A stretch of 64,000 nt of DNA from Pseudothauera rhizosphaerae (GCF_004801305.1 NZ_SSOD01000008.1:62001-126000), one strand, 5' to 3'. Numbered from the stretch's first letter, positions 35,796-46,216 are shown. A program made the numbers and translations. The notes: generated by a model from the sequence alone, not told the origin.

Positions 35796-37595
35796 ATGCA
35801 GCAACATATCCGCAACTTTTCCATCATCGCCCACATCGACCACGGCAAGTCCACGCTGGCGGACCGCCTGATCCAGTATTGCGGCGGCCTTTCCGACCGC
35901 GAGATGGAGGAGCAGGTGCTCGACTCCATGGACCTGGAGCGCGAGCGCGGCATCACCATCAAGGCGCAGACCGCCGCCCTGCAGTACAAGGCGCAGGACG
36001 GCCAAGTGTACAACCTGAACCTGATCGACACGCCGGGGCACGTGGACTTTTCCTACGAAGTCAGCCGTTCGCTGGCTGCCTGCGAGGGCGCGCTGCTGGT
36101 GGTGGACGCCTCCCAGGGCGTGGAGGCGCAGACGGTGGCCAACTGCTACACCGCGCTCGATCAGGACGTGGAAGTGGTGCCGGTGCTGAACAAGATCGAC
36201 CTGCCGGCCGCCGACCCGGACAACGCGCGCGCCGAGATCGAGGACGTGATCGGCGTGGATGCGTCGGAAGCCATCCTGTGCTCGGCCAAGACCGGCCTGG
36301 GCATAGCGGACGTGCTGGAAGCCATCGTGCACCGCATGCCGCCGCCCCAGGGCGATCCGGGCGCGCCGCTGAAGGCGCTGATCATCGACTCCTGGTTCGA
36401 CAACTACGTGGGCGTGGTGATGCTGGTGCGCGTGGTGGACGGCGTGCTGAAGCCCAAGGACAGGATCCGCTTCATGTCTTCCGGCGCCCAGTATCTGTGC
36501 GAGCAGGTGGGGGTGTTCACGCCCAAGTCGGTGGCGCGCGAGGAACTCGCGGCCGGCGGGGTGGGCTTCGTCACCGCCGGCATCAAGGAGCTGGAGGCCG
36601 CCAAGGTCGGCGACACCATCACGCTGGCCGCCAACCCGGCTGCGGAACCCTTGCCCGGCTTCAAGGAGATCAAGCCGCAGGTGTTCGCCGGCCTGTATCC
36701 GGTGGAGTCCTCGGAATACGACCAGTTGCGCGATTCGCTGGAGAAGCTGCGCCTGAACGACGCCTCGCTGCAGTTCGAGCCGGAAGTCTCGCAGGCGCTG
36801 GGCTTCGGCTTCCGCTGCGGCTTCCTGGGCCTGCTGCACATGGACATCGTGCAGGAGCGCCTGGAGCGCGAGTTCGACATGGATCTGATCACCACCGCGC
36901 CCACGGTGGTGTACGAGGTGGTGCTCAACGACGGCTCGGTGATCCACGTGGAGAACCCCGCCAAGCTGCCGGAGCCCGGCAAGTACCAGGAAATCCGCGA
37001 GCCCATCATCACCGCCACCATCTTCCTGCCCCAGGACTACGTGGGCCCGGTGATCACGCTGTGCAACCAGAAGCGCGGCGTGCAGGTGGATATGCGCTAC
37101 CACGGCCGGCAGGTGCAGTTGATCTATGAACTGCCCATGAACGAGGTGGTGATGGATTTCTTCGACAAGCTGAAGTCCGTCTCCCGCGGCTATGCCTCGC
37201 TGGATTACGAGTTCAAGGAATACCGTACGGCCGACCTGGTCAAGCTGGACATGATGGTGGGCGGGGAGAAGGTGGATGCCCTGTCGGTCATCGTGCACCG
37301 GGCCAGCGCCCAATACCGCGGGCGGGAGTTGGCCGCCAAGCTGCGCGGCCTGATCCCGCGCCAGATGTTCGACGTGGCGGTACAGGCGGCCATCGGTTCG
37401 CACATCATTGCGCGCGAGACCATCAAGGCGCTGCGCAAGAACGTGCTGGCCAAGTGCTACGGCGGCGACATCACGCGCAAGAAGAAGCTGCTGGAAAAGC
37501 AGAAGGAAGGCAAAAAGCGCATGAAACAGGTCGGCAATGTGGAGATTCCCCAGGAAGCCTTCCTTGCCGTGCTGCGCGTCGAAGAAGGCAAATGA
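35796..37595 (+). CDS. lepA: Elongation factor 4 (LepA)
   Basis: LepA is a ribosomal GTPase that helps ribosome function and assembly. The 599-aa product has G1 [10 protein letters not shown]2 ERGITI, G3 DTPGH, G4 NKID, and the LepA-specific C-terminal domain ([31 protein letters not shown]). The ATG at 35796 opens [10 protein letters not shown] as in the family. lepB follows after 47 nt. Confidence 0.98.
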   Translation: MQQHIRNFSIIAHIDHGKSTLADRLIQYCGGLSDREMEEQVLDSMDLERERGITIKAQTAALQYKAQDGQVYNLNLIDTPGHVDFSYEVSRSLAACEGALLVVDASQGVEAQTVANCYTALDQDVEVVPVLNKIDLPAADPDNARAEIEDVIGVDASEAILCSAKTGLGIADVLEAIVHRMPPPQGDPGAPLKALIIDSWFDNYVGVVMLVRVVDGVLKPKDRIRFMSSGAQYLCEQVGVFTPKSVAREELAAGGVGFVTAGIKELEAAKVGDTITLAANPAAEPLPGFKEIKPQVFAGLYPVESSEYDQLRDSLEKLRLNDASLQFEPEVSQALGFGFRCGFLGLLHMDIVQERLEREFDMDLITTAPTVVYEVVLNDGSVIHVENPAKLPEPGKYQEIREPIITATIFLPQDYVGPVITLCNQKRGVQVDMRYHGRQVQLIYELPMNEVVMDFFDKLKSVSRGYASLDYEFKEYRTADLVKLDMMVGGEKVDALSVIVHRASAQYRGRELAAKLRGLIPRQMFDVAVQAAIGSHIIARETIKALRKNVLAKCYGGDITRKKKLLEKQKEGKKRMKQVGNVEIPQEAFLAVLRVEEGK

Positions 37596-37642
37596 GAGGC
37601 AAGTAGGCGCCCGGCCCGTCGCCCCAAACCCATGGAGTCCGC

Positions 37643-38431
37643 GTGAATTTCGCCCTGATCCTATTCCTGTTGCTCGTCGTGACCGCCGTGCTGTGGGCGG
37701 CCGACCGTTTCTTCGCGCGCAAACGGCGCGCGCCCGGCGAACCGTCGCCGTGGTGGGTGGAGTACGGCGCGAGTTTCTTTCCGGTGATCCTGATCGTTTT
37801 CGTGCTGCGCTCCTTCATCGTCGAGCCCTTCAAGATCCCGTCCGGCTCGATGATTCCCACCCTGCTGGTTGGCGATTTCATCCTGGTCAACAAGTGGACC
37901 TACGGCATTCGCCTGCCGGTGCTCAACAAGAAGATCGTCCCGCTGGGCGATCCCCAGCGCGGCGATGTGATGGTGTTCCGTTATCCCGCCGATCCCTCGC
38001 TGGACTACATCAAGCGCGTGGTGGGCGTGCCGGGCGACCGGGTGGAATATCTGAACAAGCGGCTGACGATCAACGGCGAGGAAGTGTCCGTCCAGCGCGA
38101 CGGCGATTACCTGCATACCGACCGTATGTACTATTCACCGCGCTACGTCGAAAAGCTCGGCGAAAGCCAGCACCAGTTGCTGATCGAGAACGACGCACCG
38201 GCCTACGTGCCCCAGGTCATGGATTTTCCGTTTCGCGACCAGTGCACCTATACTAGCGCTGGCGTACGCTGCACCGTACCCGAAGGGCATTACTTCGTGA
38301 TGGGTGACAACCGCGACGCGAGCAGCGACAGCCGGGTGTGGGGTTTCGTGCCGGACGAGAACATCGTCGGCCGGGCCTTCTTCATCTGGTTCAATTTCAG
38401 CGACATGAAGCGCATCGGCGGTTTCAACTGA
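37643..38431 (+). CDS. lepB: Signal peptidase I
   Basis: LepB cleaves Sec and Tat signal peptides at the outer face of the inner membrane. The 262-aa product has two N-terminal membrane segments, the nucleophile Ser in PSGSMIPTL (about 76), the general-base Lys in YIKRVVGVPGD and the box GDNRDASSDSR. It starts with GTG at 37643, with GGAG about 6 nt upstream. It lies in the lepA-lepB-rnc-era order. Confidence 0.97.
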   Translation: MNFALILFLLLVVTAVLWAADRFFARKRRAPGEPSPWWVEYGASFFPVILIVFVLRSFIVEPFKIPSGSMIPTLLVGDFILVNKWTYGIRLPVLNKKIVPLGDPQRGDVMVFRYPADPSLDYIKRVVGVPGDRVEYLNKRLTINGEEVSVQRDGDYLHTDRMYYSPRYVEKLGESQHQLLIENDAPAYVPQVMDFPFRDQCTYTSAGVRCTVPEGHYFVMGDNRDASSDSRVWGFVPDENIVGRAFFIWFNFSDMKRIGGFN

Positions 38432-38444
38432 AGGAAGCGTGGAC

Positions 38445-38804
38445 ATGAAGAGCAAACAAAACGGTCTCAGCCTGATCAGCCTCCTGATCGTCGCCGCCAT
38501 TCTCGCTTTCGTCCTGCTGATCGGTTTCCGCTGCGTGCCGGCCATTACCGAGTACATGGCCATTCAGCGTATCCTGCCGTTGGTGGCTGACGAGGGCGAC
38601 AATGGCGCGCCTATCGCCGACATGCGGCGCAGCTTCGACCGCCGTGCGCAGATCGACGACGTCAGTTCCGTCAAGGGGGCCGATCTGGTGATCGTCAAGG
38701 AAGCCGGCCAAGTGGTCATCGAGGTCGATTACGCCCGCACGGTGCCGGTGGCCGGCAACGTCAGTTTGCTGTTCGACTTCCACGTTTCGAACGTGAAACG
38801 TTGA
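38445..38804 (+). CDS. DUF4845 membrane protein
   Basis: This 119-aa protein has a short basic start and one long membrane helix (about 8-28, [20 protein letters not shown]) resembling a type IV pilin-like N-terminus. A periplasmic domain ends in the [10 protein letters not shown] strand. DUF4845 proteins regularly sit between lepB and rnc; the function is unknown. It overlaps rnc by 4 nt. Confidence 0.88.
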   Translation: MKSKQNGLSLISLLIVAAILAFVLLIGFRCVPAITEYMAIQRILPLVADEGDNGAPIADMRRSFDRRAQIDDVSSVKGADLVIVKEAGQVVIEVDYARTVPVAGNVSLLFDFHVSNVKR

Positions 38805-39481
38805 GCGCAGTGAATCCCGCGCGCCTGCAGCGCGGGCTGGGTCATGCCTTTTCCGATCCGGCGCTGCTGCAGCAGGCGCTGACCCACCGCAGCTTCGGGC
38901 AGCCCAACAACGAGCGTCTCGAATTCCTCGGCGACAGCATCCTCAACTGCGTCGTGTCGATGGCGCTGTTCGAGCGCTTCGGCGAACTGCGCGAGGGCGA
39001 GCTGTCACGCCTGCGCGCCTCGCTGGTGCGCCAGGAGGCGCTGCACCGCATCGCGGCCGAACTCGACTTGGGCGTCCACCTGCGTCTCGGTGAGGGCGAG
39101 ATGAAGTCGGGCGGCTTCCGCCGTCCGTCCATTCTCGCCGATGCGCTGGAGGCGGTGTTTGCCGCGGTGTTCCTCGACGCCGGTTTTCCGGCGGCCAAGG
39201 CCGTGGTGGACCGCCTCTACCAGCCGCTGCTGGCCGATCTCGATCCCCACGCGCCCACCAAGGACCCGAAGACCGCGCTGCAGGAATGGCTGCAGGGCCG
39301 CAAGCTGAACCTGCCGCAGTACCAGATGGTCAAGGTATTGGGCGAAGCGCACGCGCAGGAGTTCGAAGTGGCCTGTGTCATCGACGCGCTCGGCCTGCGC
39401 ACCGTGGGCCGAGGCGCGAGCCGCCGTGCCGCCGAACAGCAATCGGCCGAAGTCGCGTTGGCCCAGTTGAGAAAGAAATGA
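38801..39481 (+). CDS. rnc: Ribonuclease III
   Basis: RNase III cleaves double-stranded RNA in rRNA and mRNA processing. The 226-aa product has the signature [13 protein letters not shown], the second catalytic Glu in [15 protein letters not shown], and a C-terminal dsRNA-binding domain ([25 protein letters not shown]). A TTG at 38801 overlaps the upstream stop; a GTG at 38810 is an alternative. Confidence 0.97.
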   Translation: MSAVNPARLQRGLGHAFSDPALLQQALTHRSFGQPNNERLEFLGDSILNCVVSMALFERFGELREGELSRLRASLVRQEALHRIAAELDLGVHLRLGEGEMKSGGFRRPSILADALEAVFAAVFLDAGFPAAKAVVDRLYQPLLADLDPHAPTKDPKTALQEWLQGRKLNLPQYQMVKVLGEAHAQEFEVACVIDALGLRTVGRGASRRAAEQQSAEVALAQLRKK

Positions 39482-40386
39482 ACCAATCTCCCGTCTCCGG
39501 TGGAGAACCATTCCGCGCCGGCTTCGTCGCCATCGTCGGCCGTCCAAACGTGGGCAAGTCCACGTTGCTGAACCGCCTGATCGGGCAGAAGATCAGCATC
39601 GTCTCCAGCAAGGCGCAGACCACCCGCCACCGTGTCACCGGCATCCGCACCGACGCGGGTGCGCAGTTCGTCTTCGTGGACACGCCGGGTTTCCAGACCC
39701 AGCACCGCAACGCGCTCAACCGTTCGATGAACCGCACCGTCACCCAGGTGCTGAGCGACGTAGACCTGGTGTTCCTGGTGGTCGAAGCCGGCCGCTATGG
39801 CGAGGCCGACCGCAAGGTGGTCGAAGTGCTGCCCGAGAACGCGCGTGTGGTACTGGTGATCAACAAGGTCGATCGCCTCGCCGACAAGCGCAGCCTGCTG
39901 CCCTTCATCGAGCAGATGAGTGCGGTCTATCCCTTTGCCGAGATCGTCCCGCTGTCGGCCGAGCGCGGCACCAACGTGGACGAGCTCGTGCGCGCCGCCG
40001 CACCGTTGCTGCCCGAAGGCACGCCGCTGTATGGCGAGGACGAGATCACCGACCGCAGCGAGCGCTTCCTGGCCTCGGAGTTCCTGCGCGAGAAACTCTT
40101 CCGCCTGCTCGGCGACGAGTTGCCCTACGGCATGGCGGTGGAGATCGAAAAGTTCGAGACCGAGGGCAACCTGCGCCGCATCCATGCCGCGGTAATCGTG
40201 GATAAGGCGGCCCACAAGGGCATCGTCATCGGCAAGGGCGGCGAACGCCTGAAGCGCATCGCCTCCGAGGCACGCGTCGAGCTGGAAAAGCTCTTCGACG
40301 GCAAGGTCTTCCTCGAAGTCTGGGTCAAGGTCAAGAGCGGCTGGGCCGACGACGAGCGTGCGCTCAAGAGCCTCGGCTACGAGTAA
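39478..40386 (+). CDS. era: GTPase Era
   Basis: Era binds 16S rRNA and couples small-subunit assembly to growth. The 302-aa product has G1 [10 protein letters not shown]3 DTPGF, G4 NKVD and G5 LSAERG, and a C-terminal KH domain with [14 protein letters not shown]. Its ATG overlaps the rnc stop. Confidence 0.98.
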   Translation: MNQSPVSGGEPFRAGFVAIVGRPNVGKSTLLNRLIGQKISIVSSKAQTTRHRVTGIRTDAGAQFVFVDTPGFQTQHRNALNRSMNRTVTQVLSDVDLVFLVVEAGRYGEADRKVVEVLPENARVVLVINKVDRLADKRSLLPFIEQMSAVYPFAEIVPLSAERGTNVDELVRAAAPLLPEGTPLYGEDEITDRSERFLASEFLREKLFRLLGDELPYGMAVEIEKFETEGNLRRIHAAVIVDKAAHKGIVIGKGGERLKRIASEARVELEKLFDGKVFLEVWVKVKSGWADDERALKSLGYE

Positions 40387-40404
40387 GCCGGCGGGCGGCG
40401 CGGC

Positions 40405-41136
40405 GTGAGCCAGAAGCAGCGCATCGAGCAGCAGCCGGCCTGGGTGCTGCACACCTATCCCTGGCGCGAGACCAGCCTGATCGTGGAGGTCTTCTCCCGC
40501 GACCACGGCCGCGTGGCCATGGTGGCCAAGGGCGCGCGGCGTCCGCAATCCACGCTGCGCGGCGTGTTGATGGCCTTCCAGCCGCTGCTCGTGGACTGGT
40601 CCGGCGGCGGCGAGGTCAAGACCCTGGTGCGCGCCGAATGGCAGGGCGGCCAGCCGCTGCTCACTGGTCGCGCCCTGCTGTGCGGCTACTACCTCAACGA
40701 GCTGCTGGTGCGTCTGACCGCGCGCGAGGACCCGCACCCGGCCCTGTTCGCCGACTACGCCCAGGCGCTGCGCGAACTCGCTGCCGGCGCGCCGCTGGCG
40801 CCGCTGCTGCGCCGTTTCGAACTGGCCCTGCTGCACGAACTGGGCTACGGCGCCGGGCTGGACACCGAGGCTGACAGCGGTGAGCCGGTGCAGCCCGGGC
40901 GGAACTACCTCTATATAATCGAACGCGGTCCGGTGCCGCTGCCCGACGATCTGCCGCCGACCGGCGACGCCCCGGCGATCAGCGGGCGCAGCCTGCTGGC
41001 CATGGCGCAGGGCGATTTTTCTGCTGCCGAGACCCTGGCGCAGAGCAAGACCCTGCTGCGCGCCGTCATCAACCACTACCTGGGCGGCCAGCCGCTGCAG
41101 TCGCGCCGGGTGCTCAAGGAGTTGCAGGAACTGTGA
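40405..41136 (+). CDS. recO: DNA repair protein RecO
   Basis: RecO loads RecA on SSB-coated DNA with RecR. The 243-aa product has the N-terminal OB fold ([29 protein letters not shown] region) and a helical C-terminal domain with [12 protein letters not shown]. It begins at GTG 40405, 18 nt after era, and overlaps pdxJ by 4 nt. Confidence 0.95.
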   Translation: MSQKQRIEQQPAWVLHTYPWRETSLIVEVFSRDHGRVAMVAKGARRPQSTLRGVLMAFQPLLVDWSGGGEVKTLVRAEWQGGQPLLTGRALLCGYYLNELLVRLTAREDPHPALFADYAQALRELAAGAPLAPLLRRFELALLHELGYGAGLDTEADSGEPVQPGRNYLYIIERGPVPLPDDLPPTGDAPAISGRSLLAMAQGDFSAAETLAQSKTLLRAVINHYLGGQPLQSRRVLKELQEL

Positions 41137-41903
41137 GCGCTGCGATCGCCACCGCCATCGAACTCGGCGTCAATATCGACCACGTCGCCACGCTGCGCCA
41201 GGTGCGCCGCACCTGGGAGCCGGACCCGGTCTGGGCCGCCGTGGAAGCCCACCTGGGCGGCGCGGACGGCATCACCGTGCACCTGCGCGAAGACCGCCGC
41301 CACATCCACGACGAGGACGTGCGCCGCCTGCGCGAACTCACCCAGGTCAAGCTCAACCTGGAGATGGCCGCCACCGCCGAGATGGTGGGCATCGCCTGCC
41401 GGATCAAGCCGGAAATGGCCATGCTGGTGCCGGAAGGCCGCCAGGAAGTCACCACCGAGGGCGGGCTGGACATCGTCGCCCACGAGGCCGCGCTGAAGGA
41501 CGTGATCGCCCGCCTGGGCGAGGCCGGCATCGTCACCAGTGTCTTCATCGACGCCGACCCGGCCCAGATCGCCGCCGCCGCCCGCATCGGCGCACGGGTG
41601 TGCGAGGTGCATACCGGCCCCTACGCCCATGCCTTCCACGGCGCCGGGCGGGATGCGGAGGCCCCGGCGGTGGTCGCCGAACTGCAGCGCGTCGCCGCTG
41701 CCGGCGAGGCCATCCGCGCCCTGGGCATGCGCTTCAATGCGGGCCACGCCCTCAATTACTACAACGTGCAGCCCATCGCGCGGCTGCCCGGCGTGCGGGA
41801 ACTGCACATCGGCCACGCCATCGTCAGCCGCGCGGTGTTCATCGGCCTGCGCGCTGCGGTGGCCGAGATGAAGCGCCTGATGCGCGAGGCTGCCGGCGGC
41901 TGA
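41133..41903 (+). CDS. pdxJ: Pyridoxine 5'-phosphate synthase
   Basis: PdxJ condenses 1-deoxyxylulose 5-phosphate with aminoacetone phosphate to make PNP. The 256-aa TIM barrel has [44 protein letters not shown], and GHALNYYNV with GHAIVSRAV near the end. It starts at GTG 41133 inside the recO stop. Confidence 0.97.
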   Translation: MSAAIATAIELGVNIDHVATLRQVRRTWEPDPVWAAVEAHLGGADGITVHLREDRRHIHDEDVRRLRELTQVKLNLEMAATAEMVGIACRIKPEMAMLVPEGRQEVTTEGGLDIVAHEAALKDVIARLGEAGIVTSVFIDADPAQIAAAARIGARVCEVHTGPYAHAFHGAGRDAEAPAVVAELQRVAAAGEAIRALGMRFNAGHALNYYNVQPIARLPGVRELHIGHAIVSRAVFIGLRAAVAEMKRLMREAAGG

Positions 41904-41918
41904 GGTGGGAGACGGCGC

Positions 41919-42296
41919 ATGATCCACGGCATCGGCACCGACATCGTCGCGGTGGCGCGCATGCGCGACGCCCTGGAGCGCCATGGCGAACGCTTCGCCG
42001 CCCGCATCCTGGCGGAAGGCGAGCGCGCGGCCTGGGCGGAAAGCCGCGATCCGGCGCGCTTCCTCGCCAAGCGTTTCGCCGCCAAGGAAGCCTTCGGCAA
42101 GGCGCTGGGCACCGGCGTGGCGGCACCTGCCACGCTGCACGCGGTGGCGGTCGGCCACGACGGTCGCGGCAAGCCGCTGTTCGAGTACGACGAACGGCTC
42201 GCCGCCCACATGGCCGAGCACCGCCTGAGCGCCCACCTGAGCCTGGCCGACGAGGTGGATCACGTGGTCGCTTTCGCCGTGATCGAGAAGACATGA
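41919..42296 (+). CDS. acpS: Holo-ACP synthase
   Basis: AcpS attaches 4'-phosphopantetheine to ACP, here encoded at 27.6 kb. The 125-aa product has GIGTDIVAVARM (Mg-binding Asp) and FLAKRFAAKEAFGKALGTG (catalytic Glu/Lys). The ATG has GGGAG upstream. It overlaps nagZ by 4 nt. Confidence 0.97.
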   Translation: MIHGIGTDIVAVARMRDALERHGERFAARILAEGERAAWAESRDPARFLAKRFAAKEAFGKALGTGVAAPATLHAVAVGHDGRGKPLFEYDERLAAHMAEHRLSAHLSLADEVDHVVAFAVIEKT

Positions 42297-43399
42297 ACGC
42301 CCCGTCCGTGGAACTCCCCCTCGGCCCGGTGATGCTGGACGTGGCCGGCATCGCCCTCACCGACGAGGAGCGCGAGCGTCTGCAGGACCCGCTGGTGGGC
42401 GGGGTGATCCTGTTCGCGCGCAACTTCACCGGCTCCGAACAGCTTGCCGTGCTCACCACCGATATCCGTAGCCTGCGCAACCCGCCGCTGCTGATCGCGG
42501 TGGACCACGAAGGCGGCCGGGTGCAGCGCTTCCGCAACGACGGCTTCACCCGTCTGCCAGCCATGCGCACCCTGGGTGCCCTGTGGGAGCACGACCACCT
42601 AGCCGCCCTGGATGCGGCGCGGGATACCGGCTATGTGCTGGCCGCCGAGCTGCTCGCCCACGGTGTCGATCTGAGCTTCGCTCCGGTGCTGGACCTGGAC
42701 TATGGCTGCAGCAGCGCCATCGGCAACCGCGCCTTCCACCGCGACCCGGCGGTCACCGCCGCACTCGCCCAGGCGCTAGTGGCGGGCATGGCCGAAGCGG
42801 GCATGAAGAGCGTGGGCAAGCACTTCCCCGGCCACGGCTGCGTGGAGGCCGACTCCCACGTGGATGTGCCGGTGGACGAACGCAGCTTCGACGAAATCTG
42901 GGACCAGGACATCGCCCCCTACCGCCATCGCCTGGGCCGCCAGCTTGGCGGGGTCATGCAGGCCCACGTGATCTACCCGGCGGCCGACCCCAACCCGGCG
43001 GGTTTTTCGCGCTTCTGGCTGCAGGACGTGCTGCGCGGGCGGCTGGGTTTTGCAGGCGCCATCTTCAGCGATGACCTCAACATGGAAGGCGCGCTGGTGG
43101 CAGGCGACATCGTTGGCCGCGCGCGCGCCGCGCACGAGGCGGGCTGCGACATGGTGCTGGTGTGCAACCGCCCCGATCTGGCCGCCGAACTGCTGGACCG
43201 CTGGGCACCGGCTCCGGACGAGGCCGGCCGCCGCCGCATCGCCGCCTTGCGCGGCCAGGCGCGCCATGCCGACCCCTTCGCGCTGGAAATCGCGCCGCGC
43301 TACGCCCATGCGCGGGAGATCGTGCGCAGCCTGGCCGAAACCGACGCCGCAGCACCGATGATGGCCGCCGGCACCAGTGGCGACGCTCCATCCGCATGA
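42293..43399 (+). CDS. nagZ: Beta-N-acetylhexosaminidase NagZ
   Basis: NagZ removes GlcNAc from muropeptides in cell-wall recycling. The 368-aa GH3 enzyme has AVDHEGGRVQRF, the catalytic KHFPGHG with nearby DSHVDVP, and the nucleophile Asp in IFSDDLNMEGA. The ATG overlaps the acpS stop, and its stop overlaps uvrC. Confidence 0.97.
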   Translation: MNAPSVELPLGPVMLDVAGIALTDEERERLQDPLVGGVILFARNFTGSEQLAVLTTDIRSLRNPPLLIAVDHEGGRVQRFRNDGFTRLPAMRTLGALWEHDHLAALDAARDTGYVLAAELLAHGVDLSFAPVLDLDYGCSSAIGNRAFHRDPAVTAALAQALVAGMAEAGMKSVGKHFPGHGCVEADSHVDVPVDERSFDEIWDQDIAPYRHRLGRQLGGVMQAHVIYPAADPNPAGFSRFWLQDVLRGRLGFAGAIFSDDLNMEGALVAGDIVGRARAAHEAGCDMVLVCNRPDLAAELLDRWAPAPDEAGRRRIAALRGQARHADPFALEIAPRYAHAREIVRSLAETDAAAPMMAAGTSGDAPSA

Positions 43400-45210
43400 C
43401 CACTCCCCCCGCACCAGCCTTCGACGCACGCGCCTTCCTGAAGACGGTGCCGGAGGAGCCCGGCGTCTATCGCATGATCGGCGCCGAAGAGCGCGTGCTC
43501 TATGTGGGCAAGGCCAAGAACCTCAAGCGCCGCGTCTCCAGCTATTTCCAGAAGACCCTGTCCAGCCCGCGCATCGCCATGATGGTGGCCCAGGTTCAGC
43601 GCGTGGACGTCACCCCCACGCGCTCTGAGGCCGAGGCCCTGCTGCTGGAGAACAACCTCATCAAGAGCCTAGCGCCGCGCTACAACATCCTGTTCCGCGA
43701 CGACAAGTCCTACCCCTACATCGAACTGTCCGGCGACGAATTCCCGCGCCTGGCCTACCACCGGGGCGCCTTCGCCAAGGGCGCGCGCTACTTCGGCCCC
43801 TTTCCCAACGCCTGGGCGGTGCGCGAGAGTATCCACCTGCTGCAGAAGACCTTCCAGTTGCGCACCTGCGAGAACTCGGTGTTCCAGAACCGCTCGCGTC
43901 CCTGTCTGCTGCACCAGATCAAGCGCTGTACCGCGCCCTGCGTCGGGCTGATCGATGCCGACGCCTACGCCGCGGACGTGAGGCTCGCCGCGCGCTTCCT
44001 GGACGGGCGCGCCAGCGAGGTCATCGACGACCTCTCCGCGCGCATGAACGCCGCCGCCGAACGCCTGGCCTTCGAGGAGGCCGCCGCCTGCCGCGACCAA
44101 GTGCGGGTGCTGCAGGCGGTGCTGCACCGCCAGTTCGTGGACAGCCGCAAGGACGAGGACGTGGACATCGTCGCCGCGGTAGAAGAGCAGGGCATCGCCT
44201 GCGTGAACATCGCCATGGTGCGCGGCGGCCGCCACCTGGGCGACCGCCCCCAGTTCCCGGGCAACGCGGCCGGCTGCAGTGCCGACGACGCGCTGGCGGC
44301 CTTCATCGAGCAGCACTACGCCGTGCATCCCATGCCCGCCCGGCTGCTGGTGGAAACGCCATCGGCAGCGCTGCGCGAAATTCTCGCCGAACTCTCCGAC
44401 GCGCCCTGTGCCCTGGCCGCGCCGCGCTTCGCCGCCGAAAAGGCGTGGCTGGAGATGGCGCACAAGAACGCGGGCCTGGCCATCCAGGCCCGCGCGCGCG
44501 ACACTGGCCGCGCCGAGCAGCGCCTGGAAGCGCTGCGCGAGGCGCTGGACCTGCCCGATCCGCCGCGCCGCATCGAATGCTTCGACATCAGCCACACCAT
44601 GGGCGAGGCCACCGTGGCCTCCTGCGTGGTATGCGTGGACGGCCAGATGAAGAACGCCGAATACCGCCGCTACAACATCGCCGGCATCACCGGCGGCGAC
44701 GACTTCGCCGCCATGCGCCAGGCGCTGGAGCGGCGCTACGGCAAGGTGGCGGCGGGGGAGGGCCTGTGCCCGGACCTGATCCTCATCGACGGCGGCCGCG
44801 GGCAGGTGAGCGCCGCCCGCGCCATCCTGGCCGAAGTCGGCCTGGAATCCGTCGCCATGGTGGGCGTGGCGAAGGGGGAAGGGCGCAAACCGGGGCTGGA
44901 ATCCCTGGTCTTCCCGGACGGGCGCGAACCGCTGCACCTGGAGCCGGACGCGCCCGCCCTGCACCTGATCCAGGAAATCCGAGACGAGGCCCACCGCTTC
45001 GCCATCACCGGCCATCGGGCGCGCCGCGCCAAAGCGCGCATCGGCTCCAAGCTGGAGGACATCCCGGGTGTCGGCCCCTCGCGCCGGCGCAACCTGCTCG
45101 CCACCTTCGGCGGTCTGGACGGCGTGCGCAAGGCCACGGTGGAAGATCTCTGCCGTGTCGAAGGTATCAGCCGCAAACTTGCCGAACAGATATACTCGGC
45201 ACTGCATTGA
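43396..45210 (+). CDS. uvrC: UvrC, excinuclease ABC subunit C
   Basis: UvrC makes both incisions in nucleotide excision repair. The 604-aa product has the N-terminal GIY-YIG domain (GVYRMIGAEERVLYVGKAKN), a UVR motif that meets UvrB (about 205-235), the RNase H-like domain (CFDISHTMGEATVAS, ILIDGGRGQ) and a C-terminal tandem helix-hairpin-helix (IPGVGPSRRRNLL, VEGISRKLAEQIY). The ATG at 43396 overlaps nagZ. Confidence 0.98.
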   Translation: MTTPPAPAFDARAFLKTVPEEPGVYRMIGAEERVLYVGKAKNLKRRVSSYFQKTLSSPRIAMMVAQVQRVDVTPTRSEAEALLLENNLIKSLAPRYNILFRDDKSYPYIELSGDEFPRLAYHRGAFAKGARYFGPFPNAWAVRESIHLLQKTFQLRTCENSVFQNRSRPCLLHQIKRCTAPCVGLIDADAYAADVRLAARFLDGRASEVIDDLSARMNAAAERLAFEEAAACRDQVRVLQAVLHRQFVDSRKDEDVDIVAAVEEQGIACVNIAMVRGGRHLGDRPQFPGNAAGCSADDALAAFIEQHYAVHPMPARLLVETPSAALREILAELSDAPCALAAPRFAAEKAWLEMAHKNAGLAIQARARDTGRAEQRLEALREALDLPDPPRRIECFDISHTMGEATVASCVVCVDGQMKNAEYRRYNIAGITGGDDFAAMRQALERRYGKVAAGEGLCPDLILIDGGRGQVSAARAILAEVGLESVAMVGVAKGEGRKPGLESLVFPDGREPLHLEPDAPALHLIQEIRDEAHRFAITGHRARRAKARIGSKLEDIPGVGPSRRRNLLATFGGLDGVRKATVEDLCRVEGISRKLAEQIYSALH

Positions 45211-45241
45211 CGCACTGATCCGCACGGCCGGCGGCCACTCC

Positions 45242-45829
45242 ATGCCTTTCAACATACCCAACACCCTCACCTGGGGGCGCATTGCGCTCATTCCGCTGTT
45301 CGTCGGCGTGTTCTACCTGCCCGAAAGCGTGCTCTCGCCCGCCCAGCAGAACCTCGTCTCCACGGCGATCTTCATCATCGCCGCCGTCACGGACTGGTTC
45401 GACGGCTACCTGGCGCGCAGTCTGGAGCAGACCTCGGCCTTCGGCGCCTTCCTCGACCCGGTGGCCGACAAGCTCATGGTGGCCGCCGCGCTGATCCTGC
45501 TGGTCCAGCTCGGGCGCGCCGATGCGCTGATCGCGGTCATCATCATCGGCCGCGAGATCACGATTTCCGCGCTGCGCGAATGGATGGCCAAGGTCGGCCA
45601 GTCGGCCAGCGTGGCGGTGGCCTACATCGGCAAGCTCAAGACCGCCGCGCAGATGACCGCCATTCCGATGCTGCTGTACAACGCACCGCTGCTGACCCTG
45701 GACGTGCGAACCCTCGGCAACGTGCTGATCTACGTCGCCGCGGCGCTCACGCTGTGGTCCATGGGCTACTATCTGCACCGCGCCATGCCGCTGCTGCGGG
45801 CGCATGACGGAGGGCCGAAAGGCGGTTGA
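45242..45829 (+). CDS. pgsA: CDP-diacylglycerol-glycerol-3-phosphate 3-phosphatidyltransferase
   Basis: PgsA commits CDP-diacylglycerol to phosphatidylglycerol. The 195-aa membrane protein carries the CDP-alcohol phosphotransferase motif D-x2-D-G-x2-A-R-x8-G-x3-D-x3-D (DWFDGYLARS then GAFLDPVADK, about 59-85) and about five helices. The ATG at 45242 lies 31 nt after uvrC. Its stop overlaps the -35 box of the tRNA-Gly promoter. Confidence 0.97.
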   Translation: MPFNIPNTLTWGRIALIPLFVGVFYLPESVLSPAQQNLVSTAIFIIAAVTDWFDGYLARSLEQTSAFGAFLDPVADKLMVAAALILLVQLGRADALIAVIIIGREITISALREWMAKVGQSASVAVAYIGKLKTAAQMTAIPMLLYNAPLLTLDVRTLGNVLIYVAAALTLWSMGYYLHRAMPLLRAHDGGPKGG

Positions 45830-45853
45830 CATCAGTGATTCGCCACCTATAAT
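45826..45853 (+). promoter_or_regulatory. Consensus sigma-70 promoter of tRNA-Gly/tRNA-Cys
   Basis: TTGACA (45826-45831) and TATAAT (45848-45853) both match consensus perfectly with a 16-nt spacer. The -35 box overlaps the pgsA stop codon. The predicted start is a few bases before tRNA-Gly. Confidence 0.9.
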
Positions 45854-45866
45854 GGCGGTCTTTCCC

Positions 45867-45942
45867 GCGGGAATAGCTCAGTTGGTAGAGCGCAACCTTG
45901 CCAAGGTTGAGGTCGCGAGTTCGAGACTCGTTTCCCGCTCCA
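45867..45942 (+). tRNA. tRNA-Gly (GCC)
   Basis: This 76-nt gene includes an encoded CCA. It has acceptor GCGGGAA/TTCCCGC, anticodon GCC in CTTGCCAAG and the T-arm GAGTTCGAGACTC. Confidence 0.97.
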
Positions 45943-46016
45943 GATTCAAGGATGCGGCCCAGTGCGGCATCCGGCAGGACCCGATGGAGGCAGTCGGGGC
46001 CGCCGTCCAGTACAAC

Positions 46017-46090
46017 GGCGCGATGGCAGAGTGGTTATGCAGCGGCCTGCAAAGCCGTGTACCCCGGTTCGATTCCGAGTCGCGCCTCCA
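46017..46090 (+). tRNA. tRNA-Cys (GCA)
   Basis: This 74-nt gene includes an encoded CCA. It has acceptor GGCGCGA/TCGCGCC and anticodon GCA in CCTGCAAAG. It lies 74 nt after tRNA-Gly and shares its promoter and terminator. Confidence 0.97.
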
Positions 46091-46107
46091 ATCAAATCAA
46101 TGACTTG

Positions 46108-46129
46108 AACCCGCTTCGGCGGGTTTTTT
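46108..46129 (+). terminator. tRNA operon terminator
   Basis: A 7-bp stem (AACCCGC/GCGGGTT) with a TTCG tetraloop is followed by TTTT, 17 nt after tRNA-Cys. Confidence 0.92.
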
Positions 46130-46178
46130 GTTGCCCGGCATCCTGTGGGATGCCTCCCGGCGTCAGAGCTGTAGCGCG

Positions 46179-46216
46179 GCGCGATAATTGGCACTGATTT
46201 GCGCGATAAATGACAC
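46179..46216. repeat. Probable transposase-binding repeats at prophage right end
   Basis: GCGCGATAATTGGCAC (46179-46194) and GCGCGATAAATGACAC (46201-46216) match at 14 of 16 positions with a 22-bp period. The core CGATAAATG resembles the repeated element in the Mu right end, where MuA sites are spaced by about two helical turns. TG at 46170-46171 would be the terminal dinucleotide. Confidence 0.6.

Noticed and set aside
45804..46103. Plus-strand ORF across both tRNA genes
   Set aside because: It spans tRNA-Gly and tRNA-Cys and has no coding features; the tRNAs explain the sequence.
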